Assembly (NCBI GenBank): GCA_036960305.1
Contig: JBALWA010000004.1
Coordinates: 62,001 to 126,000 of the forward strand
DNA length: 64,000 nt
Source of the DNA: JBALVT01 sp036960305
GTDB taxonomy: Bacteria; Pseudomonadota; Gammaproteobacteria; Pseudomonadales; Halieaceae
Reading direction: 5' to 3'
The notes beneath the pieces are model-generated. The model was not told where the DNA came from and made no database searches. It saw nothing but the letters and a program-made list of their open reading frames with translations. A program made the translations under genes and the position numbers. Below, in pieces: positions 17,137 to 26,187 of this stretch; within the stretch, counting starts at the first letter, position 1; every line of letters starts with the position of its first letter.

Positions 17137-18588
17137 ATGAGCCGAGCGGTATTTACCCGTGGTTCAACCATGCGCCATGTGTTGGTGATGACTAGCACCA
17201 GTGCCGCAGGAATGCTGGCCATGTTCAGCGTGGACATGGTGGACATGTATTTCCTTACCCTGCTGGGAGAACAGGAACTGGCCGCGGCGGTGGGGTTTGC
17301 CGGAACGCTGCTGTATTTTGTCGTCTCTGTCAGTATTGGTTTGCAGATCGCGATGGGGGCCCTGGTCGCCCGCTCCGAGGGGCAGTACCGGCGCGATTTG
17401 GCGAGTCGCTATTGCACCAGTGCCCTGGTTTTTAATGGCAGCGTTGCAATGCTGCTCTGTGGTATCGCCTGGTTCTGGGTGGAGGAAGCGCTGGCCTTTC
17501 TGGGGGCATCCGGGCAGACCTTCGAGCACGCTGTGAGTTATACCCGGATACTATTGCCCAATATGCCGGTGCTGGTATTGGGTATGAGTGCGGCCGCCGC
17601 CGTACGGGCTGTGGGTGATGCGCGGCGCGCGATGTGGGCCACGCTGATCGGCTCGCTGGTGAACGGATTGCTGGACCCACTGTTTATATTTACCTTCGAT
17701 CTCGGGCTGGAAGGTGCCGCCTGGGCCTCGGTGGTTGCGCGCTTCGTTGTGTTGGTGGTTGCCTGGCATGCCCTGGTGGTTGTTCATAAATTACCGGTTG
17801 TTCCCAAGCTGAGCCATATACGGCAGGACCTGAACCCCATTTTGCATATCGCCGCGCCGGCCATGTTAACCAATCTGGCCACCCCCATAGGCAGCAGTTT
17901 CGTGCTGAAAAGCATGGCCCAGTTTGGGGATGGTGCGGTGGCAGGGGCGGCTATCATGGGGCGTATCAGCCCCGTGGCCTTTGCCGCCGTCTTTGCGCTG
18001 TCATCGGCGGTCGGTCCCATCGTGGGCCAGAACGCAGGGGCCGGCCTATATCACCGGGTGCGCTCCACCATTGTGAACGCCATGATGTTCAATGTGGTTT
18101 ATGTTTTGCTGGTGTGGTTGCTGCTTTCTGCCTGCGCCGACCTGATCGTCTCGGCATTTTCCGCAGGCCCCCAAGCCGCAGATTTAATCCGTTTCTACAC
18201 CCACTGGCTGGTCTGGGCTTTCCTGTTCACAGGGGGCCTGTTTATCGCCAATGCCAGCTTCAATAACTTGCACCGTCCGCGGCTGGCCACGGCATTTAAT
18301 TTTGCCAGAGTGCTCCTGGGCATCATTCCCGCTGTGTACTTCGGGGCCAGTTGGTATGGGGCCAGGGGGGTGATTGCCGGTGAGGCAACCGGCTCGGTTA
18401 TTTTCGGCATGGCGGGGATTGCGGCTTTATTTATGCTGGTGAACAAGTTGGAGAAGCAGCAAGCTCAGCCGTTGGCCGAGGAGGGGCAAGTTGTGACGAC
18501 CGCGACGGGTTTCAGCTCCGCTCACAGCCAGATGGCCCAGACGGTGTTGCAGGCCAATGCCGATGGGCCGGCGAAGGGCGGGGATTGA
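17137..18588 (+). CDS. MATE-family multidrug/toxin exporter
   Basis: A 483-residue inner-membrane protein with about twelve hydrophobic helices in two similar halves, typical of MATE (NorM/DinF-like) transporters that export cationic or aromatic compounds with Na+ or H+ antiport. Family-like segments include LGEQELAAAVGFAG, GDARRAMWATLIGSLVNGLLDPLFIF and the second-half counterpart GAAIMGRISPVAFAAVFALSSAVGPIVGQN. The start is uncertain: no strong ribosome-binding site precedes the ATG at 17137 or the in-frame ATG at 17170. Substrate unknown. Confidence 0.9.
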   Translation: MSRAVFTRGSTMRHVLVMTSTSAAGMLAMFSVDMVDMYFLTLLGEQELAAAVGFAGTLLYFVVSVSIGLQIAMGALVARSEGQYRRDLASRYCTSALVFNGSVAMLLCGIAWFWVEEALAFLGASGQTFEHAVSYTRILLPNMPVLVLGMSAAAAVRAVGDARRAMWATLIGSLVNGLLDPLFIFTFDLGLEGAAWASVVARFVVLVVAWHALVVVHKLPVVPKLSHIRQDLNPILHIAAPAMLTNLATPIGSSFVLKSMAQFGDGAVAGAAIMGRISPVAFAAVFALSSAVGPIVGQNAGAGLYHRVRSTIVNAMMFNVVYVLLVWLLLSACADLIVSAFSAGPQAADLIRFYTHWLVWAFLFTGGLFIANASFNNLHRPRLATAFNFARVLLGIIPAVYFGASWYGARGVIAGEATGSVIFGMAGIAALFMLVNKLEKQQAQPLAEEGQVVTTATGFSSAHSQMAQTVLQANADGPAKGGD

Positions 18589-18595
18589 AAGGTGG

Positions 18596-18973
18596 CTAGG
18601 GCTGGCTTGAGTCGGCGTCCGGTGTGGCCCGGTAGTCGTCCAGGGCCTGGTGTAGCCATTGTCCGGTGGGAATTTCTTTGCCGTTGCAGGTCGCCGAATA
18701 GTCTCTGCCTGTCCAGGAGCTCTCACTGGCCAGGCGATCGATGAAATGTTCCGCCGTGTCGACATAACGGGCGCCCCGACGATACTTCAGGCGCAGGTGG
18801 TCGGCGGCGTCTGCCGGATCGTGCGTGCTGCCATTGCGTTCAAAGTCGCAGCCACTGTTGGCTACGAAGGCCAGCAGGTACTGGACTTCCCTGTCGGTCT
18901 CAGGCGGGATTTCCGCCAGTGCGGGGCCGCTGTTAAGCACGCAGATCGCGGCGACTGCCAGAAATTTTTTCAT
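18596..18973 (-). CDS. DUF5329 (YfeK-like) exported protein
   Basis: A 125-residue protein with a signal peptide cleaved near ALAEIPP. The mature part contains the pattern of the DUF5329/YfeK family: EVQYLLAFVANSGCDFERNG, DAADHLRLKYRRG and FIDRLASESSWTGRDY. Two cysteines (in SGCDF and SATCNG) could form a periplasmic disulfide. Function unknown. It overlaps the upstream endonuclease/phosphatase-fold gene by 4 bases, so they are cotranscribed. Confidence 0.75.
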   Translation of the reverse strand: MKKFLAVAAICVLNSGPALAEIPPETDREVQYLLAFVANSGCDFERNGSTHDPADAADHLRLKYRRGARYVDTAEHFIDRLASESSWTGRDYSATCNGKEIPTGQWLHQALDDYRATPDADSSQP

Positions 18974-19821
18974 TCGATTTCCAGAGTGACCAAAAGAGGG
19001 TTGTGGTCCGAGCTGGCGACCGGAACCACTTTTGCCTTCAGCGCTTTGAGCCCGCGCAAATACATATGATCCAGTGGCTTATCCCAGAAACGGGTGCGGT
19101 GATCCGGGCTGAAATCCACCGCCGCCAACTGGTGGGTGGCCATAAAGCTGGCCAAGTGCGAGTGCCGGCTTGTGCTCCAGGTATTGAAGTCCCCGGCGAC
19201 CAGCAGGGGACCTTGATGGCTGTTCAGTAGCGGTGAAAGGGCATCGATCTGGGCGGCAAAATCTTCCATTCCCACGCTGAAATTCACGGCGTGAAGATTA
19301 ACCACCAGTAGTCGTTCCTCCGATTCTGCTAGCTTGTACTCGGTAATATTGGTGGCCTTGGGCGTCCCAAGCCAGGGTTCCCAGGCGGTGAGATTACACT
19401 GCAGACTCGGTTCTACCGAGGACAGAGTGAGTACGCCGGTGGTCTCTGAGCGCGTGGTGTAGCCGGCTGCGAAGGCCAGATACAAAGCCTGTGGCAAGGT
19501 GCTGGAGATCATCGCCTGGGTTGAAGCTTCCTGAATGAGTAGCAGATCGCGATCGGTGCCAATCTCCAGCAGGTCTGTAACCCAGCCCTGGTTCTGGGAT
19601 TTTTGGATATTCCAGCTCAGCAGCCTGATTGGCCCGACCAGCCCAGGCCCTTCAACCCGGGTGGGTTGTCCCAGTGCAGCGCTGCAGATTGCGGCCTCTG
19701 CGGGACTTGTGATGGCCTTTTGAGTGGGCAATACCAGCATGGCCAGGCACAGTAGCGCGGGCACAGACAGGCCTGACCAAAACCTGGCCGGCTGGGCACT
19801 GTGCTGGGGGTGCTTGTTCAC
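18970..19821 (-). CDS. Endonuclease/exonuclease/phosphatase-fold protein
   Basis: A 283-residue protein with an N-terminal hydrophobic segment (about residues 15-35), so exported or membrane anchored. EEP-superfamily landmarks are LLSWNIQKSQNQGW, LLIQEAST, the VVNLHAVNFSVG strand, GPLLVAGDFNTWS and the terminal SSDHNPLLVTLEIE. These supply the metal-binding asparagine/glutamate, catalytic aspartate-asparagine pair and the SDH motif. It is related to EEP proteins of the YafD type. The substrate (nucleic acid, phosphoester or lipid headgroup) cannot be told. Confidence 0.82.
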   Translation of the reverse strand: MNKHPQHSAQPARFWSGLSVPALLCLAMLVLPTQKAITSPAEAAICSAALGQPTRVEGPGLVGPIRLLSWNIQKSQNQGWVTDLLEIGTDRDLLLIQEASTQAMISSTLPQALYLAFAAGYTTRSETTGVLTLSSVEPSLQCNLTAWEPWLGTPKATNITEYKLAESEERLLVVNLHAVNFSVGMEDFAAQIDALSPLLNSHQGPLLVAGDFNTWSTSRHSHLASFMATHQLAAVDFSPDHRTRFWDKPLDHMYLRGLKALKAKVVPVASSDHNPLLVTLEIE

Positions 19822-19886
19822 GGGGTTGTCCTGGGGGCGTTGTTACCTTGATTGTAACACCCGCCGTGGATCTCTGCTGGTTTAGC

Positions 19887-21230
19887 CTAGAGCTTCTCTA
19901 AATAGGATTGGTATTCGAGGTCGGTGATACGGCGGCGGAATTCCGCTATTTCCTGCTCTTTGGTCAGGGTGAAAATACGCTGTAGTTCACTGCCCATGTT
20001 CTCCTTGATGAACTCTGATTCGCTAAAGACCTTCACGGCATCCTGGATATAGACGGGCAGGGTGTCTTTTTCCTGGGCGTAGCCGTCGCCGCTGACCGGC
20101 ATCGGCGGGCTCAGTTTCTGTTGCATACCTTCCAGCATCGCCGACAGTAATACCGCGAACAGCAAGTAGGGGTTGGCATCTGCACCGGACACCCGGTGTT
20201 CTAGCCGACGGGCCACATTGCTGCCCGCGGGCACGCGCACCGCCACCGTGCGATTTTCATAGCCCCAACAGGGGTATGTGGGCGCGTGGCAGCCCGGTTG
20301 GAAGCGCCGGTAGGCATTGAAGCTGGGGGCAAAAATAGCCACTGAGTCAGCCATATATTCCAGACAGCCGGCAATTGCGCTGCGCAGCAGCTCGGTGCCC
20401 ATGTCACTGCCGTCATCAAAGATGTTCACGCCGCGTTCATCCAGGACGCTGCAGTGAACATGCATACCGTTTCCCGCCTCATCCTCGAAGGGTTTGGCCA
20501 TGAAACTGGCAATCAGTCCGTGTTTGGTAGCGACCCCCTTGATCAGTCGCTTCATCTGCATAATCTGCTTTGCAGCCAGCACCGGATTATCCACGTGTTG
20601 CATGTTGATTTCGTATTGCGAGGGGGCTGACTCCTTTACCACCCCATCAAAGGGCAGGTCCTGTACTTCACAGGCGAGCCGCAGGTCCTCCAGCATCTCG
20701 GAGTGATGGTTGAGAACGTCCAGGCCGTAGGTGTTGCCCCCCACTGGGCTGCGTCCTGCCGGGGCCGGACAGGTGTGGTGGGGAATATCCCTGTCCAATG
20801 TTACCAGGCTGAATTCCAGCTCGGCTGCTACAACGGGGCGCCATCCGGCTTCATGGAAACGGGACAGGACGTGCTTGAGGACATGGCGGGGGTCACCGAG
20901 ATAGGGGCTGCCATCGGCATTAAACATGGAGAGCATAACCTGCCCGTGTTGGCCACCGGCGGCCCAGGGCGTGGGGAGCAAAGAGCCTTCCACTGGCCGA
21001 CAAATGCCGTCGGCGTCGCCAGAGGCAAACACCAGTTCTTCGACATCGCGCCCCCAGATATCAAGGCTGAGGGCGGTTTTGGGGAGTTTGAGTTCACCTT
21101 CAAAGATCTTGGCAAGTTTGTGCCTTGGCAACCATTTGCCTCGCATCACGCCATTACAGTCGGGAAGCAGGGCCTCTATGGTTGTGATCTCGGGGTGGGC
21201 CCGCAGGAACCAATCGGCTTCAACCGACAT
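19887..21230 (-). CDS. Glutamine-synthetase-like ligase (PuuA/GlnA-type)
   Basis: A 447-residue member of the glutamine synthetase superfamily, more like gamma-glutamylpolyamine synthetases than the housekeeping GlnA. It starts with a beta-grasp domain (TTIEALLPDCNGVMRGKWLP). Its catalytic domain shows AAELEFSLV, NMQHVDNPVLAAKQIMQMKRLIKG, AGNGMHVHCSV, NRTVAVRVPAGS and EHRVSGADANPYLL. It would couple ATP hydrolysis to ligation of glutamate to an amine. No other putrescine-pathway gene is adjacent. The upstream co-oriented LuxR regulator may control it. Confidence 0.85.
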   Translation of the reverse strand: MSVEADWFLRAHPEITTIEALLPDCNGVMRGKWLPRHKLAKIFEGELKLPKTALSLDIWGRDVEELVFASGDADGICRPVEGSLLPTPWAAGGQHGQVMLSMFNADGSPYLGDPRHVLKHVLSRFHEAGWRPVVAAELEFSLVTLDRDIPHHTCPAPAGRSPVGGNTYGLDVLNHHSEMLEDLRLACEVQDLPFDGVVKESAPSQYEINMQHVDNPVLAAKQIMQMKRLIKGVATKHGLIASFMAKPFEDEAGNGMHVHCSVLDERGVNIFDDGSDMGTELLRSAIAGCLEYMADSVAIFAPSFNAYRRFQPGCHAPTYPCWGYENRTVAVRVPAGSNVARRLEHRVSGADANPYLLFAVLLSAMLEGMQQKLSPPMPVSGDGYAQEKDTLPVYIQDAVKVFSESEFIKENMGSELQRIFTLTKEQEIAEFRRRITDLEYQSYLEKL

Positions 21231-21307
21231 ATTTTCACCGTACTATTACCCGAAGGGTGTAATATCCGGATTTTTGACGCCAGTCTCAATACCCTACTTG
21301 GGGCAAT

Positions 21308-22168
21308 TCAGGCGGTGGCGGCGGGCGCCATGTAAATGCTCAGTGGATCGCTGCCGCCGGCCTCTCCCAGACAGGACATCGAGTTGATGAACAGGGAGAA
21401 CAAATCGGTCTGTGAGCTGACGTCCAGTTTGCGGTAAATACTTTTGCGGTGCCGGCGTACGGTCTCCAGTGCGATGTTGAGTCGCTGGCCCGAAATATCC
21501 GTGCCGTAGCCCCTCAGCATCAGTTCCAGCACGTCTTTCTCCCGGGGTGACAGCAGTGAGGCACCGAAGGTATTGAAGGCGAGATCGATTTGTTGGTCTA
21601 TGCCCGGCTGTATCAGGTGGGTGACGGCGAAATCATCGTGCTCGCTGTGGGATTTCAGCAGTTCGGCAACGGGATCCGCCAGCAGGTAGAGGCGTTCGTA
21701 TTCTTCTTCGGTAAAGGCGCCGTGGGCAGCCAGTCGCATCATACTGAGGTTGATGACGTTATCCGAGCGCAATTTTGACAGGTAAACGACCTCATCAACG
21801 GTGCCGGTATCGGCGTAGTAGTCGCGGTAGTACTCCGTAAATTGTAATTTGCCCAATGTGACACGTGACAGGCGGTAGATTCGGGATCGCGGTCGGTCCA
21901 TGGAGGTCTGGTAGAAAGGGTCTTCCCTGAAGGGGCCCTCCAGATAGCTGTCGATCTGCGATGCGACGGCGGCATCGGGTATCTCGTGATACAGAACCTT
22001 GGGTGGCAGGTCCCGGTGGTAGAGCCACAGTTGAGGGTAATCAATCCTGACCTGACCGTTAATGGCCGTGATGAGTGTCGGAAAGAATGCCTCGGTCCCC
22101 AGAGCAGCGATCACCCCGGCAATATCTTTATTCCACTTACTCAGGCGTTCTTTATCAGACATGTCCAC
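21308..22168 (-). CDS. LuxR-family transcriptional regulator
   Basis: A 286-residue protein with a C-terminal LuxR/FixJ-type helix-turn-helix at about residues 207-265 (LLSPREKDVLELMLRGYGTDISGQRLNIALETVRRHRKSIYRKL). The N-terminal 190 residues have no receiver or autoinducer-domain signature that I can recognise. They contain an aromatic-rich stretch (LPPKVLYHEIPDA, YYRDYYADTGTVDE). It lies 77 bases upstream of the glutamine-synthetase-like gene on the same strand, which suggests local control of amine or nitrogen use. Ligand unknown. Confidence 0.82.
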   Translation of the reverse strand: MDMSDKERLSKWNKDIAGVIAALGTEAFFPTLITAINGQVRIDYPQLWLYHRDLPPKVLYHEIPDAAVASQIDSYLEGPFREDPFYQTSMDRPRSRIYRLSRVTLGKLQFTEYYRDYYADTGTVDEVVYLSKLRSDNVINLSMMRLAAHGAFTEEEYERLYLLADPVAELLKSHSEHDDFAVTHLIQPGIDQQIDLAFNTFGASLLSPREKDVLELMLRGYGTDISGQRLNIALETVRRHRKSIYRKLDVSSQTDLFSLFINSMSCLGEAGGSDPLSIYMAPAATA

Positions 22169-22246
22169 TAGCTTTTTATTATTCCCCTATACCCCATACT
22201 GGGCAGGCAAAGTGCGCTTGTCAAACCTCTTTTTTGGCCTTTTGTA

Positions 22247-23452
22247 TCAAAAATACAAGCGTTGCAGGAACCAGTAGACCCCGAGTCCACAGAGGGCGGC
22301 GGATAACAGCTCACTGGCCAGTGCTTGCCGGCCCTGCAAAATCCGCCGTGCCAACCATCCAATACAGAGGAAAATCAATACGATGACAAATTGACCCAGT
22401 TCGACACCAAGATTAAAGCCCAGTAGCGCCAAAGGTCTGGATGATGCGGGTAAGCCTACTTCCATCAAGACACTGGCGAAACCAAAGCCGTGCACCAAGC
22501 CGAACAATGCGGTGAAGTACGGACGCATCCGACGACTGCGATCGGGAGAGTCACCCAGTTGCAGGTAGCACCAACTGAATAGCGCCAGCCCCAACAGTGC
22601 CAGGCCCGGCACCTGCGACCCACGGATTTGAGAAAGGGCGGCGAGCGCCAACAGTAGGCCCGCAACCGTGTGGGCGATACGCTGTCTGTGGGGGCTGTAG
22701 ATGGCGATATTTTCAATGGCGACCAGGGCAATGCTAAGACCGATGACGGCCTCTATCAAAAGGGTATTTGTTGTCACCAGCCCCAGAGTACTGAGGCTGA
22801 GAGTTGCGCTGTGGCCCAAAGTGAACCCGGTGATAATCCACAGTAGCTGGTGCCGGGCATAGGGGAGCAGCAGTAAGGCCAGTAAAAAAGCAATATGGTC
22901 CAGGCCAATGAGTATGTGCTCAAACCCGAACCCCAGATAGGTGGACACTATTGCAGCGGCACCGCTGGCAAAAGCCTCGGGCGTCGCGGTTGTCACCAGA
23001 ACCTGCTGGCGACGGGATTGGCTGAAAAGTTGTTCTTTTCGACTGTCGTCCGGCAGGCGGTAATTGGCAAAGTGTACGTGGCTGCTTACCTGGTCAAACA
23101 TGAGGTTCAGCGTGATCTTCAGTGATTCGGCTTGATCGGGGCATTGCCAGCGTATTCGCACCCGGGCGTACGCTTCGTTGGAGGGAATGATGTCGCTGTG
23201 CTGGATTTTGCAGGGCGCAGTGCTGGCCAGTCGCACCTTACTTTCGAGGTGTTGCTGCCAGGTGTGGGGTAGTTCGGCGGCTGCGACCTGTGTGGTCAAT
23301 CGGCTCAGTTCACGCCGGGCGATAGTAAAGGTGGCGCTGACTTGTTGATCCGACACGCGCCAGTGTGAGAAGGATTTGCTCTGGGGGTCAGCCTGAGTGG
23401 GGGCGCTCCACAGCACAATCAGCGCGAGCAGGTAGAGGGAAAGGCGTGTCAC
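22247..23452 (-). CDS. HupE/UreJ_2-type membrane protein
   Basis: A 401-residue protein with a signal peptide (ending near PTQA) and a periplasmic N-terminal region to about residue 160. A C-terminal bundle of about seven hydrophobic helices has the HupE/UreJ features FGFEHILIGLDHIAFLLALLLL and GLVHGFGFASVLMEVGLP. HupE/UreJ proteins are linked to nickel or cobalt handling, but this subgroup is functionally undefined. It lies 8 bases after the PpiC-type foldase gene, a pairing common for this subgroup. The histidines in helices 1 and 5 could ligate metal. Confidence 0.82.
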   Translation of the reverse strand: MTRLSLYLLALIVLWSAPTQADPQSKSFSHWRVSDQQVSATFTIARRELSRLTTQVAAAELPHTWQQHLESKVRLASTAPCKIQHSDIIPSNEAYARVRIRWQCPDQAESLKITLNLMFDQVSSHVHFANYRLPDDSRKEQLFSQSRRQQVLVTTATPEAFASGAAAIVSTYLGFGFEHILIGLDHIAFLLALLLLPYARHQLLWIITGFTLGHSATLSLSTLGLVTTNTLLIEAVIGLSIALVAIENIAIYSPHRQRIAHTVAGLLLALAALSQIRGSQVPGLALLGLALFSWCYLQLGDSPDRSRRMRPYFTALFGLVHGFGFASVLMEVGLPASSRPLALLGFNLGVELGQFVIVLIFLCIGWLARRILQGRQALASELLSAALCGLGVYWFLQRLYF

Positions 23453-23460
23453 GGCGGTAT

Positions 23461-24372
23461 TCAGTTTTCCGTTTGCTGCAGTAATGATGTATTGATTCGG
23501 ACATCGGCGTCTGCCCTCAATTCATCCAGCTGGGTTCGCAGCGCCTGGTCATTGCCTCGACGTTGAAATTCCCGCTGTACCTGATCGCGTATCTCCGACA
23601 GCGGAGGGCTTTGTCCCGGGACCCGATCCAGCAGCTGCAAAATGGTCCAGTGGTCGCCGCTTTCGATGGGTTGGCTGATTTGGCCTCGCGTAAGCTTGCC
23701 GGCAATGGCCGCCTGGCTGGGTCCGAGGTATCCGGGTAGGCGGGAAGCGGGAATTGGGGTGTCGGGCAGGGAGAGCACTTCCCTGTCGGCCAGTTCTTGC
23801 TGTACCTGGGCGAAGGGTTCTCCTTTGGCCAGTGCGCTATAGGCCTGCTCGGAACGGGCTTTCGCCCGGGGTCCGTAAAAGACCATGCGTTGTACCTGAA
23901 GTAGTGGGGCCTGGCTGAAATAGGCGCCATTCTCCTCATAAAACTGCTGCAATTCAGCCTCTTCGGCTACTGCGCCTTTGCGGGAACTGATGATGTTCTC
24001 AATCACGGCATCCACAATTGCCTTGCGCACGGCCGGGTCTGTTTGAACCAGGCCGCTTTGCTGACCGTGCCGTATGAGTAATTTTTCGTCGATCAGCCGA
24101 TTGAGGATGTGCTGCCGGTCTTTGTCGGACAGTGCGCCGGGTCGGTCCTGTTGCAGTAGATCGGCGTAGCTCTGGTATTGCGACCGGTAGATATTCTCCC
24201 CATTAATGCTTGCGATGATGTCCTCATCCAGGGGTGCCAGCGTGTCTTCCACCAGACCGCTAGCGGCCAACAGGGCGCCGACGACTGCGCCCAAAGCCAG
24301 CCATTTGACGGCGTGTTTGCTGCTGCTTTTGTCCAAGATAAAGCCCGGCTTCAGGATGAGGGACGCTATCAA
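23461..24372 (-). CDS. PpiC-type peptidyl-prolyl isomerase, membrane anchored
   Basis: A 303-residue protein with one N-terminal transmembrane helix (about 24-42) and a periplasmic SurA/PpiD-like part. The chaperone-like helix region includes INRLIDEKLLIRHG-type sequence (NRLIDEKLLIRHGQQ). The parvulin region covers about residues 165-275 with FAQVQQELADRE, KLTRGQISQPIESGDHWTILQLLDR. Parvulin active-site residues look incomplete, so it may be mainly a foldase/chaperone. It is transcribed just before the HupE-like gene and may assist folding of that protein's periplasmic domain (inference). Confidence 0.8.
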   Translation of the reverse strand: MIASLILKPGFILDKSSSKHAVKWLALGAVVGALLAASGLVEDTLAPLDEDIIASINGENIYRSQYQSYADLLQQDRPGALSDKDRQHILNRLIDEKLLIRHGQQSGLVQTDPAVRKAIVDAVIENIISSRKGAVAEEAELQQFYEENGAYFSQAPLLQVQRMVFYGPRAKARSEQAYSALAKGEPFAQVQQELADREVLSLPDTPIPASRLPGYLGPSQAAIAGKLTRGQISQPIESGDHWTILQLLDRVPGQSPPLSEIRDQVQREFQRRGNDQALRTQLDELRADADVRINTSLLQQTEN

Positions 24373-24488
24373 TACCGCAAATGATTTGTGGATTCAATCA
24401 CCCGCTGGATTCATTCCTCAGCTGACTACTCTGAATTGCGCCTCAGTCGCGCTATACTTTGGTCCATAATGATGGTCGAGGTTCTATT

Positions 24489-25535
24489 TTGAGCTCAGTA
24501 ACAGTGAATATTGAACCCTATAACGACGCCGTACCAATGGAGTTCACCCGGGCTCTGCTGGTTCAGGCAAAAGCCCATAGCCGCGATGTGGACAGTATCC
24601 TGCGTGCGGCGCGCTTTCCGTTTGACCCCCTGCGGCAGGGTTCGCAGACAGTTTTCGTTTCGCGAGAGCAGTACAGTCGGCTGTGCGTGGAGCTTTTTCG
24701 TGAGCTGGGCGATGAGTCCGGCGGCGTGATGCCCGATGTTCAGACCCCTGTTGGCACGACAAGGCTGATAACGCTCAGTATGCTCAACAGCTCCAATTTA
24801 TACGCGGCCATGCGCCGCTCAATCGAGTTCAACGCCTGTTGTCGGGTGCGGCACGGTGCAGAAGTGATCAATGAGCTTAGCGTGAATGAAGCCTTGAATG
24901 AGGCGACTTTACTGTATCGCTCCGGCGATGACGGTGACGAGGTACAGCACAGCGTTTTGTGCAGCCTGGCGATGTGGATGCGGGTCTGCGGATGGCTTAT
25001 TGGTCAGCACATTGATATTACCAGTGCTACCTGCGCGGGTCCCCAGCCGAAATTTTTGGCCGGTATTCGTCATTTTTTCCCCTGCCCGGTGGTCTACGGC
25101 CAGGAAGCCAACACGATTACCTTCAGTTCCCGCCACCTCAGGGCGGAGTTGGTCAGGGATGAAAAGCAATTGGCAGAGTTTCTGAAGCTGGCCCCCTACC
25201 ATATTGTGATTGAGCCGCTGGCGAGTCTCACCAGTGTCACCCACCGCATCAGTGAAATCCTGGGGGGCGACTTTCGAGAGGAAATGCCGAGTTTCGAGGA
25301 ATTGACCGGTCTGCTCAATATGTCGGCGCGCACGCTGAGAAGGCGCCTGGATAAAGAGGGTACGTCCTACCAGCGCATAAAAGATAATGCCCGTCGCGAT
25401 GTGGCCATTTCATTGCTGAGCAGGGACCGCTTAACGGTCAGCGAAGTCGCCGAACAGGTCGGCTTCAGTGACCCCAGTGCATTTCATCGCTCTTTCAAAA
25501 AATGGACGGGCCAGTCGCCGGGTTCATACCGTTAG
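24489..25535 (+). CDS. AraC-family transcriptional regulator with Arabinose_bd-type N-terminus
   Basis: A regulator of about 348 residues. The N-terminal region (about 20-200) matches the Arabinose_bd/OruR-like effector domain of many proteobacterial AraC proteins (SMLNSSNLYAAMRRSIEFN). The C-terminal AraC DNA-binding domain has LTVSEVAEQVGFSDPSAFHRSFKKWTGQSPGSYR. I prefer the TTG at 24489 because GAGG lies 7 bases upstream; a TTG at 24459 or an ATG at 24537 are alternatives. It is divergent from the PpiC-HupE pair and convergent with the transglycosylase. Its target is unknown. Confidence 0.85.
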   Translation: MSSVTVNIEPYNDAVPMEFTRALLVQAKAHSRDVDSILRAARFPFDPLRQGSQTVFVSREQYSRLCVELFRELGDESGGVMPDVQTPVGTTRLITLSMLNSSNLYAAMRRSIEFNACCRVRHGAEVINELSVNEALNEATLLYRSGDDGDEVQHSVLCSLAMWMRVCGWLIGQHIDITSATCAGPQPKFLAGIRHFFPCPVVYGQEANTITFSSRHLRAELVRDEKQLAEFLKLAPYHIVIEPLASLTSVTHRISEILGGDFREEMPSFEELTGLLNMSARTLRRRLDKEGTSYQRIKDNARRDVAISLLSRDRLTVSEVAEQVGFSDPSAFHRSFKKWTGQSPGSYR

Positions 25536-25556
25536 GCGTGATGAGTTCCAGTGGGT

Positions 25557-26180
25557 TTACTGGCTCCAGTCAAGCGGGCTTGTGCGCCAATGACTGTGCC
25601 AGGCACGGTAGACTTTGTCGCTATATACCCGGCTGCCACTGCTGCCGTTATAGGCTGCCAGCGCCCGGTGTAGTTGGCCATCTTTACGGTCCAGGTAAAA
25701 TTGCAGGATACGGCAACCGTATTCGAGATTGGTTTTTTGCAGGGTCAGGTTGTCATCGGTTCTACCCAGTTCTTTTTTCCAGAACGGCATGACTTGCATC
25801 ATGCCCTGGGCGCCGACGCGGGAGACTGCGAAACGGTCGAAGTGACTCTCTACCTCTATGACCGCCAACACCAGCTCCGGCGGCAGCCCCGCGCGGGAGG
25901 CCTCATAGTGAATATCACGCAATAGGCTCAACCGCTGTTCAGGGTTTTTGACAAAGCGCGCCAGTCGCGCAGACATATCAACCAGCCAGACCTCAGCGTC
26001 GTATCGGTCCTCGAAGCTGTCAGCGCCATTGAGTGTTTCTTCCAGGAAACTCCTCAGCTCGGCGCGCTCATTGGCGTCGGCAGGTTGGGCAATGCCAGGC
26101 GCAGCCCCTGTTAGGGCCATGCACAGTATGAGCCCGACGAGGTGGCTTCTGCAGCCTGGCCTGCTAACGATGTGGTCCAC
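25557..26180 (-). CDS. Soluble lytic transglycosylase-like protein (SLT domain)
   Basis: A 207-residue protein with a probable signal peptide (GLILCMALTGAAPGIAQ). The SLT domain at about residues 95-200 has LPPELVLAVIEVESHFDRFAVSRVGAQGMMQVMPFW with the catalytic glutamate in VESHF, plus NLEYGCRILQFYLDR and ALAAYNGSSGS. It would cleave periplasmic peptidoglycan. It follows proS by 7 bases on the same strand, so it is likely cotranscribed, a pairing also seen in pseudomonads. Confidence 0.88.
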   Translation of the reverse strand: MDHIVSRPGCRSHLVGLILCMALTGAAPGIAQPADANERAELRSFLEETLNGADSFEDRYDAEVWLVDMSARLARFVKNPEQRLSLLRDIHYEASRAGLPPELVLAVIEVESHFDRFAVSRVGAQGMMQVMPFWKKELGRTDDNLTLQKTNLEYGCRILQFYLDRKDGQLHRALAAYNGSSGSRVYSDKVYRAWHSHWRTSPLDWSQ

Positions 26181-26187
26181 GGTTCAG

